The notes beneath the pieces are model-generated. The model was not told the origin of the DNA and searched no databases. It worked only from the letters and a program-made list of their open reading frames with translations. A program made the position numbers and the translations under genes. Positions 37,034-50,600 of a stretch of DNA of 64,000 nucleotides are shown one piece after another (the stretch's first letter is position 1; every line of letters begins with the position of its first letter). Origin of the DNA: Rhabditoides inermis (Eukaryota; Nematoda; Chromadorea; Rhabditida; Rhabditidae); assembly GCA_963966185.1 (NCBI GenBank), contig CAWZYM010000407.1:366001-430000 (forward strand), given 5' to 3'.

Positions 37034-38398
37034 CTTTTTCTTAACGTCTTCCTAACTTCTTCCTAACTTCTTCCTAACTTCTTCCTAACTTCTTTCTAAC
37101 TTCTTCCTAACTTCTTCCTAACTTCTTCCTAACTTCCTATTGATGTACTATTGTTTCTAACTTCTTCCTAACTTCTTCCTAACTTCTTCCTAACTTCTTC
37201 CTAACTTCTTCCTAACTTCTTCCTAACTTCCTATTGATGTACTATTGTTTCTAACTTCTTCCTGACTTCTTCCGAACTTCTTCCTAACTTCTTCCTAACT
37301 TCTTCCTAACTTCTTCCTAACTCCTTCCTAATTTCTTCCTGACTTCTTCCTAACTTCCTATTGATGTGCTATTGTTTCTAACTTCTTCCTGACTTCTTCC
37401 TAACTTCTTCCTAACTTCTTCCTAACTTCTTCCTAACTTCTTCCCAACTTCTTCCTAACTTCTTCCTAACTTTTTCTTAACGTCTTCCTAACTTCTTCCT
37501 AACTTCTTCCTAACTTCTTCCTAACTTCTTTCTAACTTCTTCCTAACTTCTTCCTAACTTCTTCCTAACTTCCTATTGATGTACTATTGTTTCTAACTTC
37601 TTCCTAACTTCTTCCTAACTTCTTCCTAACTTCCTATTGATGTACTATTGTTTCCAACTTCTTCCTAACTTCTTCCTAACTTCTTCCTAACTTCTTCCTA
37701 ATTTCCTATTGATGTACTATTGTTTCTAACTTCTTCCTGACTTCTTCCTAACTTCTTCCTAACTTCTTCCTAACTTCTTCCTAACTTCCTGTTGATGTAC
37801 TATTGTTTCTAACTTCTTCCTGACTTCTTCCTAACTTCTTCCTAACTTCTTCCTAACTTCTTCCTAACTTCTTCCCAACTTCTTCCTAACTTCTTCCTAA
37901 CTTTTTCTTAACGTCTTCCTAACTTCTTCCTAACTTCTTCCTAACTTCTTCCTAACTTCTTTCTAACTTCTTCCTAACTTCTTCCTAACTTCTTCCTAAC
38001 TTCCTATTGATGTACTATTGTTTCTAACTTCTTCCTAACTTCTTCCTAACTTCTTCCTAACTTCTTCCTAACTTCTTCCTAACTTCTTCCTAACTTCTTC
38101 CTAACTTCCTATTGATGTACTATTGTTTCTAACTTCTTCCTGACTTCTTCCGAACTTCTTCCTAACTTCTTCCTAACTTCTTCCTAATTTCCTATTGATG
38201 TACTATTGTTTCTAACTTCTTCCTGACTTCTTCCTAACTTCTTCCTAACTTCTTCCTAACTTCTTCCTAACTTCCTGTTGATGTACTATTGTTTCTAACT
38301 TCTTCCTGACTTCTTCCTAACTTCTTCCTAACTTCTTCCTAACTTCTTCCTAACTTCTTCCTAACTTCTTCCCAACTTCTTCCTAACTTCTTCCTAAC
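37034..38398. repeat. Satellite B 3556-bp duplication, copy 2 (marker span)
   Basis: Four markers repeat the 436/431/497 spacing of the first copy at a constant 3556-bp offset. The unit continues rightward with 11-bp indels (CTTATTCC at 35201 and 38768, offset 3567). Confidence 0.8.
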
Positions 38399-41300
38399 TT
38401 TTTCTTAACGTCTTCCTAACTTCTTCCTAACTTCTTCCTAACTTCTTTCTAACTTCTTCCTAACTTCTTCCTAACTTCTTCCTAACTTCTTCCTAACTTC
38501 CTATTGATGTACTATTGTTTCTAACTTCTTCCTAACTTCTTCCTAACTTCTTCCTAACTTCTTCCTAACTTCTTCCTAACTTCCTATTGATGTACTATTG
38601 TTTCTAACTTCTTCCTGACTTCTTCCGAACTTCTTCCTAACTTCTTCCTAACTTCTTCCTAACTTCTTCCTAACTTCTTCCTAACTTCTTCCTAATTTCT
38701 TCCTGACTTCTTCCTAACTTCCCATTGATGTGCTATTGTTTCTAACTTCTTCCTGACTTCTTCCTAACTTATTCCTAACTTCTTCCTAACTTCTTCCTAA
38801 CTTCTTCCTAACTTCTTTCTAACTTCTTCCTAATTTCTTCCTGACTTCTTCCTAACTTCCTATTGATGTGCTATTGTTTCTAACTTCTTCCTGACTTCTT
38901 CCTAACTTCTTCCTAACTTCTTCCTAACTTCTTCCTAACTTCTTCCTAACTTCTTCCTAACTTCTTCCTAACTTCTTCCTAACTTCTTCCTAACTTCTTC
39001 CTAACTTCTTCCTAATTTCTTCCTAACTTCTTCCTAACTTCTTCCTAACTTCTTCCTAACTTCTTCCTAACTTCTTCCTATTTTCTTCCTAACTTCTTCC
39101 TAACTTCCTATTGATGTGCTATTATTTCTAAATTCTTCCTAACTTCTTTCTAACTTCTTCCTAACTTCTTCCTAACTTCTTCCTAACTTCCTATTGATGT
39201 ACTATTGTTTCTAACTTCTTCCTAACTTCTTCCTAACTTCTTCCTAACTTCTTCCTAACTTCCTATTGATGTACTATTGTTTCTAACTTCTTCCTGACTT
39301 CTTCCGAACTTCTTCCTAACTTCTTCCTAACTTCTTCCTAACTTCTTCCTAACTTCTTCCTAATTTCTTCCTGACTTCTTCCTAACTTCCCATTGATGTG
39401 CTATTGTTTCTAACTTCTTCCTGACTTCTTCCGAACTTCTTCCTAACTTCTTCCTAACTTCTTCCTAACTTCTTCCTAACTTCTTCCTAACTTCTTCCTA
39501 ACTTCTTCCTAACTTCTTCCTAACTTCTTCCTATTTTCTTCCTAACTTCTTCCTAACTTCCTATTGATGTGCTATTATTTCTAAGTTCTTCCTAACTTCT
39601 TTCTAACTTCTTCCTAACTTCTTCCTAACTTCTTCCTAACTTCCTATTGATGTACTATTGTTTCTAACTTCTTCCTAACTTCTTCCTAACTTCTTCCTAA
39701 CTTCTTCCTAACTTCTTCCTAACTTCCTATTGATGTACTATTGTTTCTAACTTCTTCCTGACTTCTTCCGAACTTCTTCCTAACTTCTTCCTAACTTCTT
39801 CCTAACTTCTTCCTAACTTCTTCCTAACTCCTTCCTAACTCCTTCCTAATTTCTTCCTGACTTCTTCCTAACTTCCTATTGATGTGCTATTGTTTCTAAC
39901 TTCTTCCTGACTTCTTCCGAACTTCTTCCTAACTTCTTCCTAACTTCTTCCTAACTTCTTCCTAACTTCTTCCTAACTTCTTCCTAACTCCTTCCTAATT
40001 TCTTCCTGACTTCTTCCTAACTTCCTATTGATGTGCTATTATTTCTAACTTCTTCCTAACTTCTTTCTAACTTCTTCCTAACTTCTTCCTAACTTCTTCC
40101 TAATTTCCTATTGATGTACTATTGTTTCTAACTTCTTCCTGACTTCTTCCTAACTTCTTCCTAACTTCTTCCTAACTTCTTCCTAACTTCCTGTTGATGT
40201 ACTATTGTTTCTAACTTCTTCCTGACTTCTTCCTAACTTCTTCCTAACTTCTTCCTAACTTCTTCCTAACTTCTTCCTAACTTCTTCCCAACTTCTTCCT
40301 AACTTCTTCCTAACTTTTTCTTAACGTCTTCCTAACTTCTTCCTAACTTCTTCCTAACTTCTTTCTAACTTCTTCCTAACTTCTTCCTAACTTCTTCCTA
40401 ACTTCTTCCTAACTTCCTATTGATGTACTATTGTTTCTAACTTCTTCCTAACTTCTTCCTAACTTCTTCCTAACTTCTTCCTAACTTCTTCCTAACTTCC
40501 TATTGATGTACTATTGTTTCTAACTTCTTCCTGACTTCTTCCGAACTTCTTCCTAACTTCTTCCTAACTTCTTCCTAACTTCTTCCTAACTTCTTCCTAA
40601 TTTCTTCCTGACTTCTTCCTAACTTCCCATTGATGTGCTATTGTTTCTAACTTCTTCCTGACTTCTTCCTAACTTATTCCTAACTTCTTCCTAACTTCTT
40701 CCTAACTTCTTCCTAACTTCTTTCTAACTTCTTCCTAATTTCTTCCTGACTTCTTCCTAACTTCCTATTGATGTGCTATTGTTTCTAACTTCTTCCTGAC
40801 TTCTTCCTAACTTCTTCCTAACTTCTTCCTAACTTCTTCCTAACTTCTTCCTAACTTCTTCCTAACTTCTTCCTAACTTCTTCCTAACTTCTTCCTAACT
40901 TCTTCCTAACTTCTTCCTAATTTCTTCCTAACTTCTTCCTAACTTCTTCCTAACTTCTTCCTAACTTCTTCCTAACTTCTTCCTATTTTCTTCCTAACTT
41001 CTTCCTAACTTCCTATTGATGTGCTATTATTTCTAAATTCTTCCTAACTTCTTTCTAACTTCTTCCTAACTTCTTCCTAACTTCTTCCTAACTTCCTATT
41101 GATGTACTATTGTTTCTAACTTCTTCCTAACTTCTTCCTAACTTCTTCCTAACTTCTTCCTAACTTCCTATTGATGTACTATTGTTTCTAACTTCTTCCT
41201 GACTTCTTCCGAACTTCTTCCTAACTTCTTCCCAACTTCTTCCTAACTTCTTCCTAACTTCTTCCTAACTCCTTCCTAATTTCTTCCTGACTTCTTCCTA

Positions 41301-44300
41301 ACTTTCTATTGATGTGCTATTGTTTCTAACTTCTTCCTGACTTCTTCCTAACTTCTTCCTAACTTCTTTCTAACTTCTTCCTAACTTCTTCCTAACTTCT
41401 TCCTAACTTCTTCCTAACTTCTTCCTAACTTCTTCCTAACTTCTTCCTAACTTCTTCCTAATTTCTTCCTAATTTCTTCCTAACTTCTTCCTAACTTCCT
41501 ATTGATGTGCTATTATTTCTAACTTCTTCCTAACTTCTTTCTAACTTCTTCCTAACTTCTTCCTAACTTCTTCCTAACTTCTTCCTAACTTCTTCCTAAT
41601 TTCCTATTGATGTACTATTGTTTCTAACTTCTTCCTGACTTCTTCCTAACTTCTTCCTAACTTCTTCCTAACTTCTTCCTAATTTCTTCCTGACTTCTTC
41701 CTAACTTCCTATTGATGTGCTATTGTTTCTAACTTCTTCCTGACTTCTTCCTAACTTCTTCCTAACTTCTTCCTAACTTCTTCCTAACTTCTTCCCAACT
41801 TCTTCCTAACTTCTTCCTAACTTTTTCTTAACGTCTTCCTAACTTCTTCCTAACTTCTTCCTAACTTCTTTCTAACTTCTTCCTAACTTCTTCCTAACTT
41901 CTTCCTAACTTCTTCCTAACTTCCTATTGATGTACTATTGTTTCTAACTTCTTCCTAACTTCTTCCTAACTTCTTCCTAACTTCTTCCTAACTTCTTCCT
42001 AACTTCCTATTGATGTACTATTGTTTCTAACTTCTTCCTGACTTCTTCCGAACTTCTTCCTAACTTCTTCCTAACTTCTTCCTAACTTCTTCCTAACTTC
42101 TTCCTAATTTCTTCCTGACTTCTTCCTAACTTCCCATTGATGTGCTATTGTTTCTAACTTCTTCCTGACTTCTTCCTAACTTCTTCCTAACTTCTTCCTA
42201 ACTTCTTCCTAACTTCTTCCTAACTTCTTTCTAACTTCTTCCTAATTTCTTCCTGACTTCTTCCTAACTTCCTATTGATGTGCTATTGTTTCTAACTTCT
42301 TCCTGACTTCTTCCTAACTTCTTCCTAACTTCTTCCTAACTTCTTCCTAACTTCTTCCTAACTTCTTCCTAACTTCTTCCTAACTTCTTCCTAACTTCTT
42401 CCTAACTTCTTCCTAACTTCTTCCTATTTTCTTCCTAACTTCTTCCTAACTTCCTATTGATGTGCTATTATTTCTAAGTTCTTCCTAACTTCTTTCTAAC
42501 TTCTTCCTAACTTCTTCCTAACTTCTTCCTAACTTCCTATTGATGTACTATTGTTTCTAACTTCTTCCTAACTTCTTCCTAACTTCTTCCTAACTTCTTC
42601 CTAACTTCTTCCTAACTTCTTCCTAACTTCCTATTGATGTACTATTGTTTCTAACTTCTTCCTGACTTCTTCCGAACTTCTTCCTAACTTCTTCCTAACT
42701 TCTTCCTAACTTCTTCCTAACTTCTTCCTAACTCCTTCCTAATTTCTTCCTGACTTCTTCCTAACTTCCTATTGATGTGCTATTGTTTCTAACTTCTTCC
42801 TGACTTCTTCCGAACTTCTTCCTAACTTCTTCCTAACTTCTTCCTAACTTCTTCCTAACTTCTTCCTAACTTCTTCCTAACTCCTTCCTAATTTCTTCCT
42901 GACTTCTTCCTAACTTCCTATTGATGTGCTATTATTTCTAACTTCTTCCTAACTTCTTCCTAACTTCTTTCTAACTTCTTCCTAATTTCTTCCTGACTTC
43001 TTCCTAACTTCCTATTGATGTGCTATTGTCTCTAACTTCTTCCTGACTTCTTCCTAACTTCTTCCTAACTTCTTCCTAACTTCTTCCTAACTTCTTCCTA
43101 ACTTCTTCCTAACTTCTTCCTAACTTCTTCCTAACTTCTTCCTAACTTCTTCCTAACTTCTTCCTATTTTCTTCCTAACTTCTTCCTAACTTCCTATTGA
43201 TGTGCTATTATTTCTAAGTTCTTCCTAACTTCTTTCTAACTTCTTCCTAACTTCTTCCTAACTTCTTCCTAACTTCCTATTGATGTACTATTGTTTCTAA
43301 CTTCTTCCTAACTTCTTCCTAACTTCTTCCTAACTTCTTCCTAACTTCTTCCTAACTTCCTATTGATGTACTATTGTTTCTAACTTCTTCCTGACTTCTT
43401 CCGAACTTCTTCCTAACTTCTTCCTAACTTCTTCCTAACTTCTTCCTAACTTCTTCCTAACTTCTTCCTAACTCCTTCCTAATTTCTTCCTGACTTCTTC
43501 CTAACTTCCTATTGATGTGCTATTGTTTCTAACTTCTTCCTGACTTCTTCCGAACTTCTTCCTAACTTCTTCCTAACTTCTTCCTAACTTCTTCCTAACT
43601 TCTTCCTAACTTCTTCCTAACTCCTTCCTAATTTCTTCCTGACTTCTTCCTAACTTCCTATTGATGTGCTATTATTTCTAACTTCTTCCTAACTTCTTTC
43701 TAACTTCTTCCTAACTTCTTCCTAACTTCTTCCTAATTTCCTATTGATGTACTATTGTTTCTAACTTCTTCCTGACTTCTTCCTAACTTCTTCCTAACTT
43801 CTTCCTAACTTCTTCCTAACTTCCTGTTGATGTACTATTGTTTCTAACTTCTTCCTGACTTCTTCCTAACTTCTTCCTAACTTCTTCCTAACTTCTTCCT
43901 AACTTCTTCCTAACTTCTTCCCAACTTCTTCCTAACTTCTTCCTAACTTTTTCTTAACGTCTTCCTAACTTCTTCCTAACTTCTTCCTAACTTCTTTCTA
44001 ACTTCTTCCTAACTTCTTCCTAACTTCTTCCTAACTTCTTCCTAACTTCCTATTGATGTACTATTGTTTCTAACTTCTTCCTAACTTCTTCCTAACTTCT
44101 TCCTAACTTCTTCCTAACTTCTTCCTAACTTCCTATTGATGTACTATTGTTTCTAACTTCTTCCTGACTTCTTCCGAACTTCTTCCTAACTTCTTCCTAA
44201 CTTCTTCCTAACTTCTTCCTAACTTCTTCCTAATTTCTTCCTGACTTCTTCCTAACTTCCCATTGATGTGCTATTGTTTCTAACTTCTTCCTGACTTCTT

Positions 44301-45400
44301 CCTAACTTATTCCTAACTTCTTCCTAACTTCTTCCTAACTTCTTCCTAACTTCTTTCTAACTTCTTCCTAATTTCTTCCTGACTTCTTCCTAACTTCCTA
44401 TTGATGTGCTATTGTTTCTAACTTCTTCCTGACTTCTTCCTAACTTCTTCCTAACTTCTTCCTAACTTCTTCCTAACTTCTTCCTAACTTCTTCCTAACT
44501 TCTTCCTAACTTCTTCCTAACTTCTTCCTAACTTCTTCCTAACTTCTTCCTAATTTCTTCCTAACTTCTTCCTAACTTCTTCCTAACTTCTTCCTAACTT
44601 CTTCCTAACTTCTTCCTATTTTCTTCCTAACTTCTTCCTAACTTCCTATTGATGTGCTATTATTTCTAAATTCTTCCTAACTTCTTTCTAACTTCTTCCT
44701 AACTTCTTCCTAACTTCTTCCTAACTTCCTATTGATGTACTATTGTTTCTAACTTCTTCCTAACTTCTTCCTAACTTCTTCCTAACTTCTTCCTAACTTC
44801 CTATTGATGTACTATTGTTTCTAACTTCTTCCTGACTTCTTCCGAACTTCTTCCTAACTTCTTCCTAACTTCTTCCTAACTTCTTCCTAACTTCTTCCTA
44901 ACTCCTTCCTAATTTCTTCCTGACTTCTTCCTAACTTTCTATTGATGTGCTATTGTTTCTAACTTCTTCCTGACTTCTTCCTGACTTCTTCCTAACTTCT
45001 TCCTAACTTCTTCCTAACTTCTTCCTAACTTCTTCCTAACTTCTTCCTAACTTCTTCCTAACTTCTTCCTAACTTCTTCCTAACTTCTTCCTAACTTCTT
45101 CCTAACTTCTTCCTAACTTCTTCCTAATTTCTTCCTAACTTCTTCCTAACTTCCTATTGATGTGCTATTATTTCTAACTTCTTCCTAACTTCTTTCTAAC
45201 TTCTTCCTAACTTCTTCCTAACTTCTTCCTAACTTCTTCCTAACTTCTTCCTAATTTCCTATTGATGTACTATTGTTTCTAACTTCTTCCTGACTTCTTC
45301 CTAACTTCTTCCTAACTTCTTCCTAACTTCTTCCTAATTTCTTCCTGACTTCTTCCTAACTTCCTATTGATGTGCTATTGTTTCTAACTTCTTCCTGACT
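38398..45400. repeat. Satellite B super-HOR, copy 1
   Basis: Rare markers recur at +9254 bp: CTTTTTCTTAACG at 40314, 41821 and 43947; CTTATTCC at 40673 and 44306; TGTCTC at 43027; AACTTTCT at 44933; AATTTCTTCCTGAC at 45336. Left of ~40000 the offset is 9265 (one 11-mer indel). Collinearity is lost after about 45400. Outer limits are approximate. Confidence 0.85.
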
Positions 45401-47651
45401 TCTTCCTAACTTCTTCCTAACTTCTTCCTAACTTCTTCCTAACTTCTTCCTAACTTCTTTCTAACTTCTTCCTAATTTCTTCCTGACTTCTTCCTAACTT
45501 CCTATTGATGTGCTATTGTTTCTAACTTCTTCCTGACTTCTTCCTAACTTCTTCCTAACTTCTTCCTAACTTCTTCCTAACTTCTTCCTAACTTCTTCCT
45601 AACTTCTTCCTAACTTCTTCCTAACTTCTTCCTAACTTCTTCCTAACTTCTTCCTAACTTCTTCCTATTTTCTTCCTAACTTCTTCCTAACTTCCTATTG
45701 ATGTGCTATTATTTCTAAGTTCTTCCTAACTTCTTTCTAACTTCTTCCTAACTTCTTCCTAACTTCTTCCTAACTTCCTATTGATGTACTATTGTTTCTA
45801 ACTTCTTCCTAACTTCTTCCTAACTTCTTCCTAACTTCTTCCTAACTTCCTATTGATGTACTATTGTTTCTAACTTCTTCCTGACTTCTTCCGAACTTCT
45901 TCCTAACTTCTTCCTAACTTCTTCCTAACTTCTTCCTAACTTCTTCCTAACTTCTTCCTAACTCCTTCCTAATTTCTTCCTGACTTCTTCCTAACTTCCT
46001 ATTGATGTGCTATTGTTTCTAACTTCTTCCTGACTTCTTCCGAACTTCTTCCTAACTTCTTCCTAACTTCTTCCTAACTTCTTCCTAACTTCTTCCTAAC
46101 TTCTTCCTAACTCCTTCCTAATTTCTTCCTGACTTCTTCCTAACTTCCTATTGATGTGCTATTATTTCTAACTTCTTCCTAACTTCTTTCTAACTTCTTC
46201 CTAACTTCTTCCTAACTTCTTCCTAATTTCCTATTGATGTACTATTGTTTCTAACTTCTTCCTGACTTCTTCCTAACTTCTTCCTAACTTCTTCCTAACT
46301 TCTTCCTAACTTCCTGTTGATGTACTATTGTTTCTAACTTCTTCCTGACTTCTTCCTAACTTCTTCCTAACTTCTTCCTAACTTCTTCCTAACTTCTTCC
46401 TAACTTCTTCCCAACTTCTTCCTAACTTCTTCCTAACTTTTTCTTAACGTCTTCCTAACTTCTTCCTAACTTCTTCCTAACTTCTTTCTAACTTCTTCCT
46501 AACTTCTTCCTAACTTCTTCCTAACTTCTTCCTAACTTCCTATTGATGTACTATTGTTTCTAACTTCTTCCTAACTTCTTCCTAACTTCTTCCTAACTTC
46601 TTCCTAACTTCTTCCTAACTTCCTATTGATGTACTATTGTTTCTAACTTCTTCCTGACTTCTTCCGAACTTCTTCCTAACTTCTTCCTAACTTCTTCCTA
46701 ACTTCTTCCTAACTTCTTCCTAATTTCTTCCTGACTTCTTCCTAACTTCCCATTGATGTGCTATTGTTTCTAACTTCTTCCTGACTTCTTCCGAACTTCT
46801 TCCTAACTTCTTCCTAACTTCTTCCTAACTTCTTCCTAACTTCTTCCTAACTTCTTCCTAACTTCTTCCTAACTTCTTCCTAACTTCTTCCTATTTTCTT
46901 CCTAACTTCTTCCTAACTTCCTATTGATGTGCTATTATTTCTAAGTTCTTCCTAACTTCTTTCTAACTTCTTCCTAACTTCTTCCTAACTTCTTCCTAAC
47001 TTCCTATTGATGTACTATTGTTTCTAACTTCTTCCTAACTTCTTCCTAACTTCTTCCTAACTTCTTCCTAACTTCTTCCTAACTTCCTATTGATGTACTA
47101 TTGTTTCTAACTTCTTCCTGACTTCTTCCGAACTTCTTCCTAACTTCTTCCTAACTTCTTCCTAACTTCTTCCTAACTTCTTCCTAACTTCTTCCTAACT
47201 CCTTCCTAATTTCTTCCTGACTTCTTCCTAACTTCCTATTGATGTGCTATTGTTTCTAACTTCTTCCTGACTTCTTCCGAACTTCTTCCTAACTTCTTCC
47301 TAACTTCTTCCTAACTTCTTCCTAACTTCTTCCTAACTTCTTCCTAACTCCTTCCTAATTTCTTCCTGACTTCTTCCTAACTTCCTATTGATGTGCTATT
47401 ATTTCTAACTTCTTCCTAACTTCTTTCTAACTTCTTCCTAACTTCTTCCTAACTTCTTCCTAATTTCCTATTGATGTACTATTGTTTCTAACTTCTTCCT
47501 GACTTCTTCCTAACTTCTTCCTAACTTCTTCCTAACTTCTTCCTAACTTCCTGTTGATGTACTATTGTTTCTAACTTCTTCCTGACTTCTTCCTAACTTC
47601 TTCCTAACTTCTTCCTAACTTCTTCCTAACTTCTTCCTAACTTCTTCCCAA

Positions 47652-50600
47652 CTTCTTCCTAACTTCTTCCTAACTTTTTCTTAACGTCTTCCTAACTTCT
47701 TCCTAACTTCTTCCTAACTTCTTTCTAACTTCTTCCTAACTTCTTCCTAACTTCTTCCTAACTTCTTCCTAACTTCCTATTGATGTACTATTGTTTCTAA
47801 CTTCTTCCTAACTTCTTCCTAACTTCTTCCTAACTTCTTCCTAACTTCTTCCTAACTTCCTATTGATGTACTATTGTTTCTAACTTCTTCCTGACTTCTT
47901 CCGAACTTCTTCCTAACTTCTTCCTAACTTCTTCCTAACTTCTTCCTAACTTCTTCCTAATTTCTTCCTGACTTCTTCCTAACTTCCCATTGATGTGCTA
48001 TTGTTTCTAACTTCTTCCTGACTTCTTCCTAACTTATTCCTAACTTCTTCCTAACTTCTTCCTAACTTCTTCCTAACTTCTTTCTAACTTCTTCCTAATT
48101 TCTTCCTGACTTCTTCCTAACTTCCTATTGATGTGCTATTGTTTCTAACTTCTTCCTGACTTCTTCCTAACTTCTTCCTAACTTCTTCCTAACTTCTTCC
48201 TAACTTCTTCCTAACTTCTTCCTAACTTCTTCCTAACTTCTTCCTAACTTCTTCCTAACTTCTTCCTAACTTCTTCCTAATTTCTTCCTAACTTCTTCCT
48301 AACTTCTTCCTAACTTCTTCCTAACTTCTTCCTAACTTCTTCCTATTTTCTTCCTAACTTCTTCCTAACTTCCTATTGATGTGCTATTATTTCTAAATTC
48401 TTCCTAACTTCTTTCTAACTTCTTCCTAACTTCTTCCTAACTTCTTCCTAACTTCCTATTGATGTACTATTGTTTCTAACTTCTTCCTAACTTCTTCCTA
48501 ACTTCTTCCTAACTTCTTCCTAACTTCCTATTGATGTACTATTGTTTCTAACTTCTTCCTGACTTCTTCCGAACTTCTTCCTAACTTCTTCCTAACTTCT
48601 TCCTAACTTCTTCCTAACTTCTTCCTAATTTCTTCCTGACTTCTTCCTAACTTCCCATTGATGTGCTATTGTTTCTAACTTCTTCCTGACTTCTTCCGAA
48701 CTTCTTCCTAACTTCTTCCTAACTTCTTCCTAACTTCTTCCTAACTTCTTCCTAACTTCTTCCTAACTTCTTCCTAACTTCTTCCTAACTTCTTCCTATT
48801 TTCTTCCTAACTTCTTCCTAACTTCCTATTGATGTGCTATTATTTCTAAGTTCTTCCTAACTTCTTTCTAACTTCTTCCTAACTTCTTCCTAACTTCTTC
48901 CTAACTTCCTATTGATGTACTATTGTTTCTAACTTCTTCCTAACTTCTTCCTAACTTCTTCCTAACTTCTTCCTAACTTCTTCCTAACTTCCTATTGATG
49001 TACTATTGTTTCTAACTTCTTCCTGACTTCTTCCGAACTTCTTCCTAACTTCTTCCTAACTTCTTCCTAACTTCTTCCTAACTTCTTCCTAACTCCTTCC
49101 TAACTCCTTCCTAATTTCTTCCTGACTTCTTCCTAACTTCCTATTGATGTGCTATTGTTTCTAACTTCTTCCTGACTTCTTCCGAACTTCTTCCTAACTT
49201 CTTCCTAACTTCTTCCTAACTTCTTCCTAACTTCTTCCTAACTCCTTCCTAATTTCTTCCTGACTTCTTCCTAACTTCCTATTGATGTGCTATTATTTCT
49301 AACTTCTTCCTAACTTCTTTCTAACTTCTTCCTAACTTCTTCCTAACTTCTTCCTAATTTCCTATTGATGTACTATTGTTTCTAACTTCTTCCTGACTTC
49401 TTCCTAACTTCTTCCTAACTTCTTCCTAACTTCTTCCTAACTTCCTGTTGATGTACTATTGTTTCTAACTTCTTCCTGACTTCTTCCTAACTTCTTCCTA
49501 ACTTCTTCCTAACTTCTTCCTAACTTCTTCCTAACTTCTTCCCAACTTCTTCCTAACTTCTTCCTAACTTTTTCTTAACGTCTTCCTAACTTCTTCCTAA
49601 CTTCTTCCTAACTTCTTTCTAACTTCTTCCTAACTTCTTCCTAACTTCTTCCTAACTTCTTCCTAACTTCCTATTGATGTACTATTGTTTCTAACTTCTT
49701 CCTAACTTCTTCCTAACTTCTTCCTAACTTCTTCCTAACTTCTTCCTAACTTCCTATTGATGTACTATTGTTTCTAACTTCTTCCTGACTTCTTCCGAAC
49801 TTCTTCCTAACTTCTTCCTAACTTCTTCCTAACTTCTTCCTAACTTCTTCCTAATTTCTTCCTGACTTCTTCCTAACTTCCCATTGATGTGCTATTGTTT
49901 CTAACTTCTTCCTGACTTCTTCCTAACTTATTCCTAACTTCTTCCTAACTTCTTCCTAACTTCTTCCTAACTTCTTTCTAACTTCTTCCTAATTTCTTCC
50001 TGACTTCTTCCTAACTTCCTATTGATGTGCTATTGTTTCTAACTTCTTCCTGACTTCTTCCTAACTTCTTCCTAACTTCTTCCTAACTTCTTCCTAACTT
50101 CTTCCTAACTTCTTCCTAACTTCTTCCTAACTTCTTCCTAACTTCTTCCTAACTTCTTCCTAACTTCTTCCTAATTTCTTCCTAACTTCTTCCTAACTTC
50201 TTCCTAACTTCTTCCTAACTTCTTCCTAACTTCTTCCTATTTTCTTCCTAACTTCTTCCTAACTTCCTATTGATGTGCTATTATTTCTAAATTCTTCCTA
50301 ACTTCTTTCTAACTTCTTCCTAACTTCTTCCTAACTTCTTCCTAACTTCCTATTGATGTACTATTGTTTCTAACTTCTTCCTAACTTCTTCCTAACTTCT
50401 TCCTAACTTCTTCCTAACTTCCTATTGATGTACTATTGTTTCTAACTTCTTCCTGACTTCTTCCGAACTTCTTCCTAACTTCTTCCCAACTTCTTCCTAA
50501 CTTCTTCCTAACTTCTTCCTAACTCCTTCCTAATTTCTTCCTGACTTCTTCCTAACTTTCTATTGATGTGCTATTGTTTCTAACTTCTTCCTGACTTCTT

